Source of the DNA: Corynebacterium meitnerae
GTDB lineage: Bacteria; Actinomycetota; Actinomycetes; Mycobacteriales; Mycobacteriaceae
Direction: 5' to 3'
Length of the DNA: 64,000 bases
Assembly (NCBI RefSeq): GCF_027570075.1
Contig: NZ_JAKMUS010000003.1
Coordinates: 1 to 64,000, forward strand
The notes under the pieces: generated by a model
The model's input: only the letters and a program-made list of their open reading frames with translations
Databases searched by the model: none
What the model was told of the DNA's origin: nothing
Position numbers and translations under genes: made by a program
Part shown: in pieces, positions 1 to 9,485 of the stretch
Layout of the letters: each line of letters opens with the position of its first letter
How positions within the stretch are numbered: position 1 is the first letter of the stretch

Positions 1-29
1 AGCCGACCGGGGTTAAGGGACAAACCAAA

Positions 30-58
30 AGCCACTCCCCGATGTACGGAAAGTGGCT
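30..58 (-). terminator. Probable terminator of the tRNA-Val gene
   Basis: A 7-bp inverted repeat (AGCCACT at 30-36 and AGTGGCT at 52-58) with a 15-nt loop lies just downstream of the minus-strand tRNA. Read on the minus strand it is followed by a T-rich tail (TTTTGGTTT), as expected of an intrinsic terminator. Confidence 0.6.
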
Positions 59-64
59 GTGAGC

Positions 65-140
65 TGGTGCGCCATGACGGGCTCGAACCGCCGACCTACT
101 GGGTGTAAACCAGTTGCTCTTCCAGCTGAGCTAACGGCGC
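65..140 (-). tRNA. tRNA-Val (anticodon TAC)
   Basis: The minus strand folds as a full cloverleaf. The acceptor stem is GCGCCGT paired with ATGGCGC, followed by a D-arm with AGCTCAGCTGG, anticodon loop TTTACAC (anticodon TAC, valine) and the T-arm GTTCGAGCC. The CCA end is encoded at 65-67. The tRNA body is 68-140 (73 nt). It stands alone, with a hairpin downstream. Confidence 0.95.
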
Positions 141-204
141 GCACGTGAATGAACACGTGGGGAGAAGATTAACACGCACCCCTCGGCAGAAACAAAAGAG
201 CCGG

Positions 205-669
205 TTAGCGCTTTGCGCCGGCGCTGCGGAGGCAGGAGCCCTGCCAGTCGCCCAGGCGGTCGGCCTTGGTCTGGAGAAGGCCGGCGAGTTGGGCGGATTC
301 AGAGATGTCACCGGGGTGGACTTCGCCGGGCTTGTTGGCGCCGGGGGTGAGGAGCCAGATGCAGCCGTCGTCGCCGAGATTGCGGCCAGCGTCAACGAGG
401 AGGTCGACGAGGTCGTCGTCGCCGGCGCGGTGCCAGAGGAGGACAACGTCGCAAAGCTCATCTGTGTCCTCATCAAGCAAGTGCTCCCCGATGTGGTCCT
501 CGATGGCCTCTGACAAGGACGAATCACAATCTTCATCCCAGCCGAGTTCCTGGACGACATCGTCTTGAGAGATGCCCAGCTTGTCTACGTAGTTCACAGC
601 ACCAGTGGCGCCCACTGTCGAATTGCCTCCCATTGTGTTGGACTTGGATAGAGCCAGGATACCGCGCAT
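205..669 (-). CDS. DUF3052 family protein
   Basis: The 154-aa acidic protein has the core KLGISQDDVVQELGWDED and a region with DVVLLWHR and GCIWLLTP, which I recognise as the actinobacterial DUF3052 family. Its biochemical role is unknown. It is transcribed divergently from aceE; I recall a DUF3052 gene near aceE in mycobacteria. No clear Shine-Dalgarno precedes either possible start. I kept the ATG at 669, which has TATTCC 6 nt upstream and could be leaderless. The ATG at 633 (MGGNSTVG) would give 142 aa and is a real alternative. There is no signal peptide or membrane segment, so it is probably cytoplasmic. Confidence 0.85.
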   Translation of the reverse strand: MRGILALSKSNTMGGNSTVGATGAVNYVDKLGISQDDVVQELGWDEDCDSSLSEAIEDHIGEHLLDEDTDELCDVVLLWHRAGDDDLVDLLVDAGRNLGDDGCIWLLTPGANKPGEVHPGDISESAQLAGLLQTKADRLGDWQGSCLRSAGAKR

Positions 670-776
670 CTTGGGGGAATACTGAACTTCGGGTGGGTCA
701 GAGCAAAAGTAGTATCCTCGAGCGTGTAATTAGGGCCCTTCCGGCCCGAGACTTTTACGCCTAACGGAGGTACCCA

Positions 777-3584
777 ATGGCTGACACGAATTCGGGCAAC
801 CCCGACCTCACAACTCCGCATGCAGAGGACACGAACATCCCGCTCATTCGCGATGGAGTTGCTTCCTACATGCACGATCCGGACCCGGAGGAAACTCAGG
901 AGTGGATCGATTCTTTGGATGGCTTGTTGGAGGATACGGACCCGGAGCGTGCTCGCTATCTGATGCTTCGCCTGCTGGAGCGCGCCTCCGCCCAGCGTGT
1001 GCCGTTGCCGGCGTTGACCTCCACTGATTTTGTGAACACCATCCCCACGAAGCTGGAGCCTGATTTCCCTGGCGATGAGGAGATGGAGAAGCGCTACCGC
1101 CGCTGGATCCGTTGGAACGCGGCGATCATGGTGCACCGCGCGCAGCGCCCGGGCATCAAGGTCGGCGGCCACATTTCCACCTACGCCTCGGCAGCAGCTC
1201 TGTATGAGGTTGGTTTCAACCACTTCTTCCACGGCAAGGACGCACCACAGGGCGGCGACCAGATCTTTGTGCAGGGTCACGCCTCCCCGGGCATTTATGC
1301 CCGTGCGTTCCTAGAGGGCCGCCTGAGCGAGGAGCAGATGGATGGCTTCCGCCAGCAGAAGTCGCGCCCAGAGGTGGGCATGCCGTCCTATCCGCACCCG
1401 CACGATATGCCGGAGTTCTGGGAGTTCCCCACCGTGTCCATGGGCTTGGGCCCGATGAACGCGATCTACCAGGCGCGCTTTAACAAATACCTGCAGGACC
1501 GTGGCATCAAGGACACGGATCAGCAGCACGTGTGGGCATTCCTCGGTGACGGTGAGATGGATGAGCCGGAGTCCCGCGGCTTGCTCCAGATGGCCAGCCT
1601 GTATGAGCTGGACAACCTGACGTTTGTGGTGAACTGCAACTTGCAGCGTCTCGACGGCCCGGTGCGCGGCAACGGCCAAATCGTTCAGGAGCTGGAGTCC
1701 TTCTTCAAGGGCGCCGGCTGGAACGTGATCAAGGTGATCTGGGGCCGCGAGTGGGACGAGCTCCTTGAAAAGGATGAGGACAACGCTCTTGTCCACATCA
1801 TGAACACCACCAAGGACGGCGATTACCAGACGTTCAAGGCCAACGATGGCGCCTATGTCCGTGAACACTTCTTCGGCCGCGATCCGCGCACGGCCAAGCT
1901 GGTCGAGGACATGACGGATGAGGAGATCTGGAATCTGCGCCGCGGTGGTCACGATTACCGCAAGGTCTACGCCGCCTACAAGAAGGCGCTGGAGACCAAG
2001 AACGGTAAGCCGACGGTCATCCTGGCGCTCACCATCAAGGGCTACGGCTTGGGCCACAACTTCGAGGGTCGCAACGCGACCCACCAGATGAAGAACCTAA
2101 CGCTGGATGACCTGAAGCTCTTCCGCGATAAGCAGGAAATCCCCATCACCGATGAGGAGCTGGAGAAGGACCCATACCTCCCGCCGTATTACAACCCGGG
2201 GCCGGACTCAGACGAGGTCAAGTACATGATCGAGCGCCGTAAGGAGCTGGGTGGTTACTTGCCGGAGCGTCGTGAAGCGTACACGCCTCTGGAGATGCCG
2301 GACTTTGAGAAGACCTTCAAGGCACTGTTCAAGGGCTCGGGCTCGCAGAAGGTGGCGTCCACGATGGCGCTGGTCCGTACGTTCAAGGCACTGATGCGGG
2401 ACAAGGAAATCGGCAAGCGCATCGTGCCCATCATCCCGGATGAGGCGCGCACGTTCGGCCTGGACTCCTGGTTCCCCACGCTGAAGATTTACAACCCCAA
2501 GGGCCAGAACTACGTTCCGGTCGACCATGATCTGCAGTTGTCCTACCGCGAGGCCACGGACGGTCAGATTCTGCATGAGGGGATTAATGAGGACGGGTCG
2601 TCCGCAAGCTTCATTGCAGCAGCGACGAGCTACGCGACGCATGGCGAGCCCATGATCCCGATGTACATCTTCTACTCCATGTTCGGCTTCCAGCGCACCG
2701 GCGATAATTTCTGGGCGGCTGGTGACCAGATGGGGCGCGGCTTCATCGTCGGCGCGACGGCAGGCCGCACGACCCTGTTCGGCGAGGGCCTGCAGCACAT
2801 GGATGGGCACTCCCCTGTGCTCGCCTCGACGAACCCGGCGATCGTTCCGTACGACCCGGCCTTTGCCTACGAGCTGCCGTACCTCATTGATCGCGGCATT
2901 GAGCGCATGTACGGCAAGGACGGCGGCGAGAGCGTCATGTACTACCTCACCGTGTACAACGAGCCGATCGCTCAGCCGGCCCGCCCGGAGAACCTTGACG
3001 TGGAGGGCCTGCACAAGGGCATCTACCTGTTCGATCGCGGCGAGGAGAAGGAGAACAACGTCTCCCTGCTCGCCTCCGGCGTGGGCATGCAGTGGGCACT
3101 GCGCGCACAGCAGATCCTGCAGGAGGACTACGGCGTGGGCGCGTCCGTGTACTCCGTGACTTCCTGGACGGAGCTCGCGCGTGATGGCGCGGCGCGCAAC
3201 AAGGCCCGCATCCACAACCCGGACCAGGATCCGGGAGAGGCCTTTGCCACCACGCAGTTGAAGCAGACGGAAGGCCCGTACATCGCTACCAGCGACTTCA
3301 CCACGGACCTCCAGGAGCAGATCCGCCCGTACGTGCCGGGCCGCTACGTGGTCCTCGGTGCGGATGGCTTCGGCTTCTCCGATACGCGCGAGGCCGCTCG
3401 CCGCTACTTCAACATCGATGCGGAATCCATGGTTGTCGCCGCACTCACAGCGCTCGCGGACGGGGGCAAGCTGGACATCTCCATCGCCGCGCAAGCAGCG
3501 AAGGATTTGCTTGTCGACGATCCGACGGCCGCCTCCCCCACCCACTCCGGCTCTGACCAAGGTGAGGAAAACGCGGTGGAATAG
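777..3584 (+). CDS. aceE: Pyruvate dehydrogenase E1 component, homodimeric AceE type
   Basis: AceE decarboxylates pyruvate with thiamine diphosphate and passes the acetyl group to the lipoyl domain of the E2 partner. In corynebacteria E1 joins a hybrid pyruvate/2-oxoglutarate dehydrogenase complex. The 935-aa length suits the single-chain AceE family. The thiamine-binding segment starts with [12 protein letters not shown] near residue 258 and ends [10 protein letters not shown]. The C-terminal transketolase-like part contains [18 protein letters not shown] strong GGAGG lies 7 nt before the ATG at 777. A candidate -10 TAGTAT lies near 710. Neither E2 nor E3 is in the window. A 15-bp palindrome follows the stop. 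Confidence 0.97.
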   Translation: MADTNSGNPDLTTPHAEDTNIPLIRDGVASYMHDPDPEETQEWIDSLDGLLEDTDPERARYLMLRLLERASAQRVPLPALTSTDFVNTIPTKLEPDFPGDEEMEKRYRRWIRWNAAIMVHRAQRPGIKVGGHISTYASAAALYEVGFNHFFHGKDAPQGGDQIFVQGHASPGIYARAFLEGRLSEEQMDGFRQQKSRPEVGMPSYPHPHDMPEFWEFPTVSMGLGPMNAIYQARFNKYLQDRGIKDTDQQHVWAFLGDGEMDEPESRGLLQMASLYELDNLTFVVNCNLQRLDGPVRGNGQIVQELESFFKGAGWNVIKVIWGREWDELLEKDEDNALVHIMNTTKDGDYQTFKANDGAYVREHFFGRDPRTAKLVEDMTDEEIWNLRRGGHDYRKVYAAYKKALETKNGKPTVILALTIKGYGLGHNFEGRNATHQMKNLTLDDLKLFRDKQEIPITDEELEKDPYLPPYYNPGPDSDEVKYMIERRKELGGYLPERREAYTPLEMPDFEKTFKALFKGSGSQKVASTMALVRTFKALMRDKEIGKRIVPIIPDEARTFGLDSWFPTLKIYNPKGQNYVPVDHDLQLSYREATDGQILHEGINEDGSSASFIAAATSYATHGEPMIPMYIFYSMFGFQRTGDNFWAAGDQMGRGFIVGATAGRTTLFGEGLQHMDGHSPVLASTNPAIVPYDPAFAYELPYLIDRGIERMYGKDGGESVMYYLTVYNEPIAQPARPENLDVEGLHKGIYLFDRGEEKENNVSLLASGVGMQWALRAQQILQEDYGVGASVYSVTSWTELARDGAARNKARIHNPDQDPGEAFATTQLKQTEGPYIATSDFTTDLQEQIRPYVPGRYVVLGADGFGFSDTREAARRYFNIDAESMVVAALTALADGGKLDISIAAQAAKDLLVDDPTAASPTHSGSDQGEENAVE

Positions 3585-3590
3585 GCGCGG

Positions 3591-3634
3591 ACAAGTAATT
3601 AGCGCAATTTAATTTGGCAGCGCTAATTACTTGT
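3591..3634. promoter_or_regulatory. 15-bp perfect inverted repeat before the monooxygenase gene
   Basis: The arms at 3591-3605 (ACAAGTAATTAGCGC) and 3620-3634 are perfectly complementary, with a 14-nt AT-rich loop. The right arm abuts TATCGT (3635-3640), which sits 7 nt before the ATG at 3648 and could be the -10 box of a leaderless monooxygenase mRNA. TTGGCA (3614-3619) in the loop could be a -35. It could be an operator over that promoter or, less likely, the aceE terminator, since no T-run follows. No regulator gene is adjacent. Confidence 0.6.
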
Positions 3635-3647
3635 TATCGTCTACCCC

Positions 3648-5159
3648 ATGAGCCGATTGGATACATCCTCCCGCGAAAACCCGTTGGACCTGTTCATCGT
3701 CGGCGCTGGACTCAGCGGCATCGATCTGGCCCACCATGTCAACGAGAATTTTCCTGATTGGAATTGGCAGATTGTGGATTCCAATAAGGCCGTCGGCGGA
3801 ACCTGGGTGACCTTTACGTACCCGGGTATCCGCTCGGATTCGGACATGGCCACGTTCTCCTTCCCGTTCAAGCGGTGGCCGCACAAGGGCAGCTTGGGGT
3901 CGGGCGAGCGGATCCAGCGTTACATCGAGAATGTCGCGCGCGAAGAAGGCGTGTTTGAGCGCCTCACCCTGCACACGTGGGTGAAGAGCGCGAATTTTGA
4001 TTCTGCGGCCGGCCTGTGGGAAGTGACCATGCTGACCCGCAATGATGGCCAACCCATCCCAGAGGGCAACGCGCCCGAGGATGCCCCGCTGACTGAGCAC
4101 ACCGTGTGGACCAAACGCCTGCACTTCTCCTCCGGCTACTACAAGCACAACCGTGGTTTCACCGCGGAGATCCCCGGCATGGAGCGTTTCAACGGCACTC
4201 TCATCCACCCGCAGCGCTGGCCGGAGAACCTGGACATGGCGGGCAAGAAAGCCATCATCATTGGCTCTGGTGCCACCGCGATTACGCTGCTTCCCGCCCT
4301 GCATGAGGCGGGTGCGGACGTGACCATGCTGCAGCGCACCCCCACCTACGTGGCGCCGCTGCCGAACCGCGACAACATCACCGCGGTGACCACGAAGCTG
4401 ATGCCGGAGAAGCGCGCACTGTCTGCCGCACGGGCACTGCATATCGGGCGCGACATGATGCAGTACTGGATGTGCCAGGGTTTCCCGCGTCTGGCGCGCG
4501 GCTACTTCATGCTGCTCAACCGGATGTACATCCCATTCAAGGACATCCTCGCCCACTTCAACCCGCCTTATGGCCCGTGGGATCAGCGCGTGTGTAAGTC
4601 CCCGGATGGAGATTTCTTCAAGGCCATGCAGGACGGCGCCAAAGTGGCTACCGGCAAGATCGCCACGGTGACGGAGGACGGCATCAAGCTCCAGGATGGT
4701 TCGTTCCTGCCGGCAGACATCATCATCACTGCCACCGGCCTAGACATTCAGGTCTTCGGCGGTGCCACAATCTCGGTGGATGGTGAAGAAAAGCCGGTCC
4801 CCTCCGCCGTGGCTTACCGCGGCCTCATGGTGGATGGCTTGCCCAATTTCTCCTTCACGGTGGGCTACCTCAACCAGTCCTGGACCCTGCGCGCGGACTT
4901 GGTGTCCCGCTACATGTGCCGCCTGTGGCAGCTTATGTCCGCTGACGGTTACACCACCGCCACTCCCCGCTTCCCGGAGCACCTCACCGCCGATATTCCG
5001 CTGATGAACATGGATTCCGGCTACCTCGTCCGCGCCCGCAAGGACCTCCCCTCCCAGGCCGAAGCCGACCCGTGGGCCTTCACGCAGGACTACATCCACG
5101 AGTACAGGACCTGGGGCCGCGAAAGCTCGGACCTGCACAAGGACATGGTGTTTTCCTAG
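3648..5159 (+). CDS. FAD-dependent Baeyer-Villiger-type monooxygenase
   Basis: The 503-aa flavoprotein probably inserts oxygen into ketones or hydroxylates a substrate using NADPH and O2. An N-terminal FAD Rossmann motif GAGLSGID is near residue 19. The Baeyer-Villiger fingerprint F-x-G-x3-H-x3-W-P appears as FNGTLIHPQRWP near residue 181. A second nucleotide motif, GSGATAIT, is near residue 206. The substrate cannot be told from sequence. There is no Shine-Dalgarno; TATCGT 7 nt upstream suggests a leaderless transcript under the 3591-3634 palindrome. The TAG stop overlaps the stop of the convergent hydrolase gene inside CTAG at 5156-5159. Confidence 0.88.
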   Translation: MSRLDTSSRENPLDLFIVGAGLSGIDLAHHVNENFPDWNWQIVDSNKAVGGTWVTFTYPGIRSDSDMATFSFPFKRWPHKGSLGSGERIQRYIENVAREEGVFERLTLHTWVKSANFDSAAGLWEVTMLTRNDGQPIPEGNAPEDAPLTEHTVWTKRLHFSSGYYKHNRGFTAEIPGMERFNGTLIHPQRWPENLDMAGKKAIIIGSGATAITLLPALHEAGADVTMLQRTPTYVAPLPNRDNITAVTTKLMPEKRALSAARALHIGRDMMQYWMCQGFPRLARGYFMLLNRMYIPFKDILAHFNPPYGPWDQRVCKSPDGDFFKAMQDGAKVATGKIATVTEDGIKLQDGSFLPADIIITATGLDIQVFGGATISVDGEEKPVPSAVAYRGLMVDGLPNFSFTVGYLNQSWTLRADLVSRYMCRLWQLMSADGYTTATPRFPEHLTADIPLMNMDSGYLVRARKDLPSQAEADPWAFTQDYIHEYRTWGRESSDLHKDMVFS

Positions 5160-6157
5160 TGCGCTTGGATCTGATGGATTAACCTCACGAGAGCCGTCGT
5201 CACCGCCCCCGCCGCATCCAACGGCGGCATGTGCCCTGACTTCGGCAGCACCTGGAGTGCGGCATCTGGCCAAACTTCGTGGAGTGCTTCCGAGTGTTCC
5301 AGGGGCGCAACGGTATCCAGTTCCCCCACGAGGATGTAGCCGGGAACTCCTGCCAGTTTATCGGCCACATCACGTTCGGAGTGCTCGCGCAGATCCGGGA
5401 AGAACCCTTCGTAAGTGCGCAGTGGCGTGCCCTGAATCATGTCCGCGTGGAAGCGAATGATCTCCCACGGCACATGCCCGGCGTAGAACCCCACGGCCAA
5501 CAGCGGTGCCAGGGCGGATGTCAGTCCCACGCGCACTGCCTCGGACAGCCCCGGCATCGCCTGCACTGCGCGGTACAACACTGCCCCCACCGCGCCCCCC
5601 AGGGCCACCGACATTCCACGTTCGGTAAACGGGTCGACCGCGGAGGAGATCTGGACGCTGCCAGCCAGATCAAAACCATCCGGCTCGCCTGCGTAGCGGC
5701 GAATCAAGGACAAAGAAATCGGTCCGCCCAGGGAGTGCCCCACCACGATGACGGGCCCTGTGACGCCGCGCTCGGCAATCACCGCCATCACGTCATCGGC
5801 GGCACCATCCACGCTGAGGTCGCTGGGGCTGGCTGCGCCGAATTCCGCGACGGTGTCGGTGGCGGTGTGTCCGTGGCCGCGGACGTCGATAAGCAATTGG
5901 CGCACACCCAGCGGCCGCAAGGCGCGCTCTTGCAGGTAGAACGACTGCGATGAGATGTTGAAGCCGTGCACGTACACCACCGTCAGCGGCGCGTCCTGCG
6001 GACCGGACTCGTACCAATGCACCGCGATCTCTTCGTTGTGCGTGGTCCCCTCCCTCATGTTGCGGAGCCCCGGAGTGCCGCTGTTCGCCCGGCGCGCGCG
6101 ATCCCACGCGGGGGCGCTGATTTCTAGGGCAGCACGCATGTTCCGGGTGAATGACAT
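5156..6157 (-). CDS. Alpha/beta hydrolase
   Basis: This 333-aa alpha/beta-fold hydrolase has VYVHGFN (oxyanion-hole region), the nucleophile elbow GHSLGG and a C-terminal KSGHMPPLD segment with the catalytic His. The acid is probably the Asp in VGELDTVAP. The substrate is unknown; a lipid or ester is a guess from its position head-to-head with an acyl carrier protein gene. I chose the ATG at 6157 because TACGAT lies exactly 7 nt upstream, which fits a leaderless mRNA. Starts at 6139 and 6058 are possible. The stop overlaps that of the monooxygenase by 4 nt. Confidence 0.85.
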   Translation of the reverse strand: MSFTRNMRAALEISAPAWDRARRANSGTPGLRNMREGTTHNEEIAVHWYESGPQDAPLTVVYVHGFNISSQSFYLQERALRPLGVRQLLIDVRGHGHTATDTVAEFGAASPSDLSVDGAADDVMAVIAERGVTGPVIVVGHSLGGPISLSLIRRYAGEPDGFDLAGSVQISSAVDPFTERGMSVALGGAVGAVLYRAVQAMPGLSEAVRVGLTSALAPLLAVGFYAGHVPWEIIRFHADMIQGTPLRTYEGFFPDLREHSERDVADKLAGVPGYILVGELDTVAPLEHSEALHEVWPDAALQVLPKSGHMPPLDAAGAVTTALVRLIHQIQAH

Positions 6158-6203
6158 GCGGTTGATCGTAGCCACCAATACCTCTAGTGGCACAATGGCC
6201 CGC

Positions 6204-6515
6204 ATGGAGCTTTCCCAACGCTTGGACCTTGCCAAATTTGGATTCGATACCCCCGGGGATGAATCTGACACGCAAGACATCGCCCGCGATGGTGACGCCT
6301 TTGCGCAACTCTGCGCGCTACTGGTCAAGATCGGTGTTGTCGAGGATGCCCAAGAGATCTCTGCCGACGACACCCTCGATGGCCTGGATGCGGACTCCCT
6401 GACGCAGATCGAGTTCGTGGTGCGCGCCGAGGACCACTTTGGGGTGCGCATCAACGAGGAATTGTTCGCATCCTGGGACACCCTGGGCGATATGGCGAAG
6501 TACCTGGCCCCCTAA
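6204..6515 (+). CDS. Acyl carrier protein
   Basis: The 103-aa acidic protein has the 4'-phosphopantetheine attachment motif D-S-L within LDGLDADSLTQIEFVV, near residues 55-60, followed by AEDHFGVRI, typical of ACPs that carry growing acyl chains. Corynebacteria use multidomain type I fatty acid synthases, so a stand-alone ACP may serve a separate chain or activation reaction. The ATG at 6204 has CACAAT 7 nt upstream (possible leaderless start). The in-frame ATG at 6195 would add three residues. An ACP gene also sits near aceE in mycobacteria. The TAA stop overlaps the convergent downstream gene. Confidence 0.88.
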   Translation: MELSQRLDLAKFGFDTPGDESDTQDIARDGDAFAQLCALLVKIGVVEDAQEISADDTLDGLDADSLTQIEFVVRAEDHFGVRINEELFASWDTLGDMAKYLAP

Positions 6516-6853
6516 ACACTCACCTGGAACCGGAACGTCTCGGCCAATTCCGTGAGCCGCGCGCGGAACGCGGCAAGCTCATGGGCCGGGGCAACCAGCA
6601 CTTCCCGGCAGCCAACGGTTTGAGCAACACTGTCATTGTGCCAACGGGTGAACCAGACAGTGTCCCAAATATCTTCCGTATCCAAGGGGTCATCCACCGG
6701 CGCGGCAGGCGGACTGAGGTGCACCGCCATCAGTTCTTCAACGCGGAGGCGCAGGTGGCGTGGCATTCCGTGGATGGTCAGCACTGCGCGCTGGGCCGGG
6801 CTATGCAGTGGGCGGGGCCGGGCGCAGGTTGGTGCGATAAGCGTGGTTGTCAT
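6512..6853 (-). CDS. Hypothetical protein (113 aa)
   Basis: I do not recognise a family. The protein begins MTTTLIAPTCARP, has a basic N-terminal half (RHLRLRVEELMAVHL) and a C-terminal half rich in Ala, Thr and Trp (TEDIWDTVWFTRW). No signal peptide, transmembrane segment or metal motif is visible. AAAGGA lies about 14 nt before the ATG. The gene is convergent with the acyl carrier protein gene and shares CTAA at the stop. A short palindrome, AAGACGAG/CTCGTCTT (6891-6907), lies upstream. Codon use looks like that of its neighbours, which supports a real gene. Confidence 0.6.
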   Translation of the reverse strand: MTTTLIAPTCARPRPLHSPAQRAVLTIHGMPRHLRLRVEELMAVHLSPPAAPVDDPLDTEDIWDTVWFTRWHNDSVAQTVGCREVLVAPAHELAAFRARLTELAETFRFQVSV

Positions 6854-6993
6854 GGAGGGGATCCGTCCTTTCGCAGGTGACAGTTACGTCAAGACGAGGC
6901 TCGTCTTCCCCTACGCCCTCATGTGACTCAGAGCAATTCTTCCTTCGCTCCAGCCACACAGACAACCCTCAACCTGCGCTTTATCCCCCCAAA

Positions 6994-7014
6994 GCCTCAA
7001 GCAACACTTGAGGC
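6994..7014 (-). terminator. Probable terminator downstream of the TRIC channel gene
   Basis: An 8-bp stem, GCCTCAAG (6994-7001) with CTTGAGGC (7007-7014), has a 5-nt loop and lies 12 nt after the minus-strand stop. On the minus strand it is followed by TTTGGGG, a weak T tract. The rest of 6854-7025 shows nothing else convincing. Confidence 0.55.
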
Positions 7015-7025
7015 CTGCCAAGCCC

Positions 7026-7919
7026 CTAGTCCCGCGCCCAGCCGTCTGATGAGCCCTCCCCGTGCCGGTCAACATAGACACGGAAAAGTGCGGCCAGGAA
7101 CTCATCGGGGGTAGGTTCGGCGCTCCCCTCCAGTTGGTCGCGGACTTCGCCTTTGGTGGGCATGACGCCATCGTCCGCAAGCGGATCGTCGCGCATGGTG
7201 GCTTCTTTTGCGCGGCGCCAGGCACGCATCTTGTTCGGTTCGATCTTGCGGGCAAGCTTGGTCACCCAGATATCAAAGCGGCCGTCCTCATTGCTTGCCG
7301 GCACGTACCACTTGGCCCAGTACGCGACGGTGCCCAGGATGAACGCAGTCAGCGGTGCGACCACGAGCGCCACCGACGGGTCCGCGAGCTGGTACAACGT
7401 CAGCGCCGTCGCGGAGCCGAGGATCGCGGGGACAACGTACATCTGCTGGTCATTGAGGATGCGTGGGATGCGCCCGATGAGCACCTCCCGGATAACCATG
7501 CCGCCGGTCGCGGTGATCACACCCATGAGGATGCAGCCAATCCAGGACACCCCCGCCCCCAGCGCGGTCACGGTACCGGTGGTGCACCACACGCCGAGAA
7601 TCACCATGTCAGCGTGGAATCGGGTGAGTTCCCACACATAGCCACGCAGGTTCATCAGGAAGGCCACGGCCGCACCGACGAGTGCGATGCTGATGTACCA
7701 CGGGTCCGACAGCGCGGCGACGGGTGTGTTGCCAATGAGGGCGTCACGCATCATGCCGCCGGCCATGGCGGAGATGATGGCGATGAGCATGAACCCGACG
7801 GCGTCGAAACGCAATCGCCGCGCGACCGTGCCGCCGATGACGGCGTTGAGGAATACGCCGATGAGATCCAGGATCGCGATGGCTTGGCCTACCGCGTTAT
7901 CGATGCCTCCGAAATACAC
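7026..7919 (-). CDS. TRIC-type (UPF0126) cation channel family membrane protein
   Basis: The 297-aa protein has two tandem three-helix blocks typical of the bacterial trimeric intracellular cation channel family. The first runs IAILDLIGVFLNAVIGG to SAMAGGMMRDALIG and the second VTALGAGVSWIGCILMG to ATGGMVIREVLIG. Each carries the family GG(x)RD/E signature. A charged cytoplasmic tail of roughly 100 residues follows. The start is uncertain: I use GTG 7919, seven nt after the upstream hydrolase stop, but no good Shine-Dalgarno is visible. The reading frame is open further upstream. It is probably translationally coupled to the preceding gene. The transported ion is not known. Confidence 0.85.
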   Translation of the reverse strand: MYFGGIDNAVGQAIAILDLIGVFLNAVIGGTVARRLRFDAVGFMLIAIISAMAGGMMRDALIGNTPVAALSDPWYISIALVGAAVAFLMNLRGYVWELTRFHADMVILGVWCTTGTVTALGAGVSWIGCILMGVITATGGMVIREVLIGRIPRILNDQQMYVVPAILGSATALTLYQLADPSVALVVAPLTAFILGTVAYWAKWYVPASNEDGRFDIWVTKLARKIEPNKMRAWRRAKEATMRDDPLADDGVMPTKGEVRDQLEGSAEPTPDEFLAALFRVYVDRHGEGSSDGWARD

Positions 7920-7926
7920 CAGGTCA

Positions 7927-8748
7927 TCATAGCGAGCGGTAGATCCGCGTGTTCGTCTCCTGCCACAGGGGTTTCGCCCAGTCCCCAAACTCACGGTCAG
8001 TGAGAAGCACCATCGCAGCGCTTGTCAGCGTCCCCCCGCCCGGCACCACCCACAGATACGTCCCGCTCATCCCGAAGTGCCCGACCGTCTCCGGCGGCAT
8101 AGTGTCCCCGGTCCAATGCGGGGCCTTCTCCCCCTTGATCTCAAATCCAAGGCCCCACGGGCAAGGCTTTTGCATGCCGTAACCAGGAACAATGCCACGC
8201 AGGTCCCCGAACTGGTTGGTATAGGCCTCCGTCAGCGTCTCTGGCGCAAGCAGCTGCGGGGACAGCAGCTCTTTTGCAAACGCCGTGAGGTCCGCCACCG
8301 TGGACCGCCCGCCGTGGCCGGCCGAGCCGTAGATCTCCGTGTTGTGCATCCCCAGCGGCTCGAATACCCCTTCACGGGCGTAGTCCGCAAAACTCATACC
8401 GGTTTCTTGCTCCAGCGCTTCTGCCAGAATCTCAAACCCAGCCGAAGAGTAGATCCGCCGCTCCCCCGGCTGCTTCTGCGGCTTCCGGTCATCAAAGCCC
8501 ACGCCAGATGCGTGCGCCAGCAGGTGACGCACCGTCGCCCCCTCCGGCCCGCACGGCGTGTCCAACTCGAAGACCCCCTCCTCCACAGCCATGAGGAAGG
8601 CGTAGGCCGCCAGCAGCTTGGTCACGCTGGCCAGCTCGTAGACGCGCTCCTGGTCGCCCTGCGTGGCCAGCACGCTGCCGTCCCCCGCCAGCAGCGACGC
8701 CGACACCGTCACATCGTCCCAGCCCGGCCCCGTTAAGTTCAGTTCCAT
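7927..8748 (-). CDS. Beta-lactamase/penicillin-binding-fold serine hydrolase
   Basis: This 273-aa protein belongs to the class C beta-lactamase-like / DD-peptidase / esterase superfamily. The S-x-x-K nucleophile motif is ASVTK near residue 41, and YSSAG matches the Y-x-N/S position. GTYLWVVPGGG near the C-terminus occupies the KTG-like strand position. No signal peptide is visible from this start, so a cytoplasmic esterase role is possible. The ATG at 8748 is preceded by AGG about 12 nt upstream. It lies 10 nt after a secreted-protein gene and 7 nt before the TRIC gene, so the three are probably one operon. Confidence 0.82.
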   Translation of the reverse strand: MELNLTGPGWDDVTVSASLLAGDGSVLATQGDQERVYELASVTKLLAAYAFLMAVEEGVFELDTPCGPEGATVRHLLAHASGVGFDDRKPQKQPGERRIYSSAGFEILAEALEQETGMSFADYAREGVFEPLGMHNTEIYGSAGHGGRSTVADLTAFAKELLSPQLLAPETLTEAYTNQFGDLRGIVPGYGMQKPCPWGLGFEIKGEKAPHWTGDTMPPETVGHFGMSGTYLWVVPGGGTLTSAAMVLLTDREFGDWAKPLWQETNTRIYRSL

Positions 8749-8758
8749 GCCCGCCAGC

Positions 8759-9406
8759 CTAGCTGGGGGTTGGGACACGCAATCCCTGCAACATCGGCAG
8801 CACCGCTTGTACAGCTGCGACAACCCCCAACAGCATCAGCACCCCAATCAAGGCACCCTGCCACTCCTTCGGCGCAACGGCCGAGGATTCAGGCACAGTC
8901 ACGTCCCGGGTTTCCGCCGGCGGCGCCGGACGTTCAGCGGGGCAGCCACTGGTAACAACCTGGTGCTCCCAGGTCGACGCGTTGTACATGAACGCCAGCG
9001 CGCCATACGGCCAGTGGCCAAGACGCTCAGGGGTCAGGGAGCTGCCTTTGGAGAGGTTCCCAAACACGCTCGAACCCGTCTCCTTCTTCCCCGGCTCCGC
9101 CATGGGCACGGACAAGGTTCCCGCGATGTCAATGGTGTTGTTGCCCTCATCCAGCTGCTTCTTCAGCTCCGCCTTACGGGCGTTGTACGCCTTCAAAGCT
9201 TCACGCCACGTGGTGCCTTCGAGCTGCGGTAGCCAGAGTTTTTCCGCGGCGAGCGCCGGGATCTCCGCTTCGGTGTAGGCGATTTCGCAGGTGTTGCGTT
9301 CCAGTGCCGGCGCTGCGTTAGCGGCACCAGCACCAGCGACACCAGATACAGCCAGCGCGGCCACGCACGCGGCGGAAACAGCAATGGAGGAACGGTTCAT
9401 CTTCAT
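8759..9406 (-). CDS. Secreted, membrane-anchored hypothetical protein
   Basis: The 215-aa protein has a Sec signal peptide (KMNRSS, hydrophobic AVSAACVAALAVSG, cleavage near ANAAPA). The extracellular region contains two Cys residues, and a C-terminal hydrophobic helix (ALIGVLMLLGVVAAVQAVLPML) follows a Pro/Ala-rich linker. No enzyme motif is seen and I do not recognise the family. The layout (signal, domain, linker, TM, short tail) resembles the larger surface protein at 10729-12144. TAGTGT lies 7 nt before the ATG at 9406, suggesting a leaderless mRNA and fixing the start. It heads the operon with the serine hydrolase and the TRIC gene. Confidence 0.8.
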   Translation of the reverse strand: MKMNRSSIAVSAACVAALAVSGVAGAGAANAAPALERNTCEIAYTEAEIPALAAEKLWLPQLEGTTWREALKAYNARKAELKKQLDEGNNTIDIAGTLSVPMAEPGKKETGSSVFGNLSKGSSLTPERLGHWPYGALAFMYNASTWEHQVVTSGCPAERPAPPAETRDVTVPESSAVAPKEWQGALIGVLMLLGVVAAVQAVLPMLQGLRVPTPS

Positions 9407-9485
9407 GGCAGTCACACTACGACCGAATCGCCGCCCTGTCCTTGGTTTTGGCTACGAAATTTTTCGCACTGGCAGAATCGGAGCC

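Noticed and set aside
2208..3560. Minus-strand open frame of 450 codons inside aceE
   Set aside because: It mirrors the high-GC codon pattern of AceE on the other strand, has no start signal, and the AceE protein is unmistakable.
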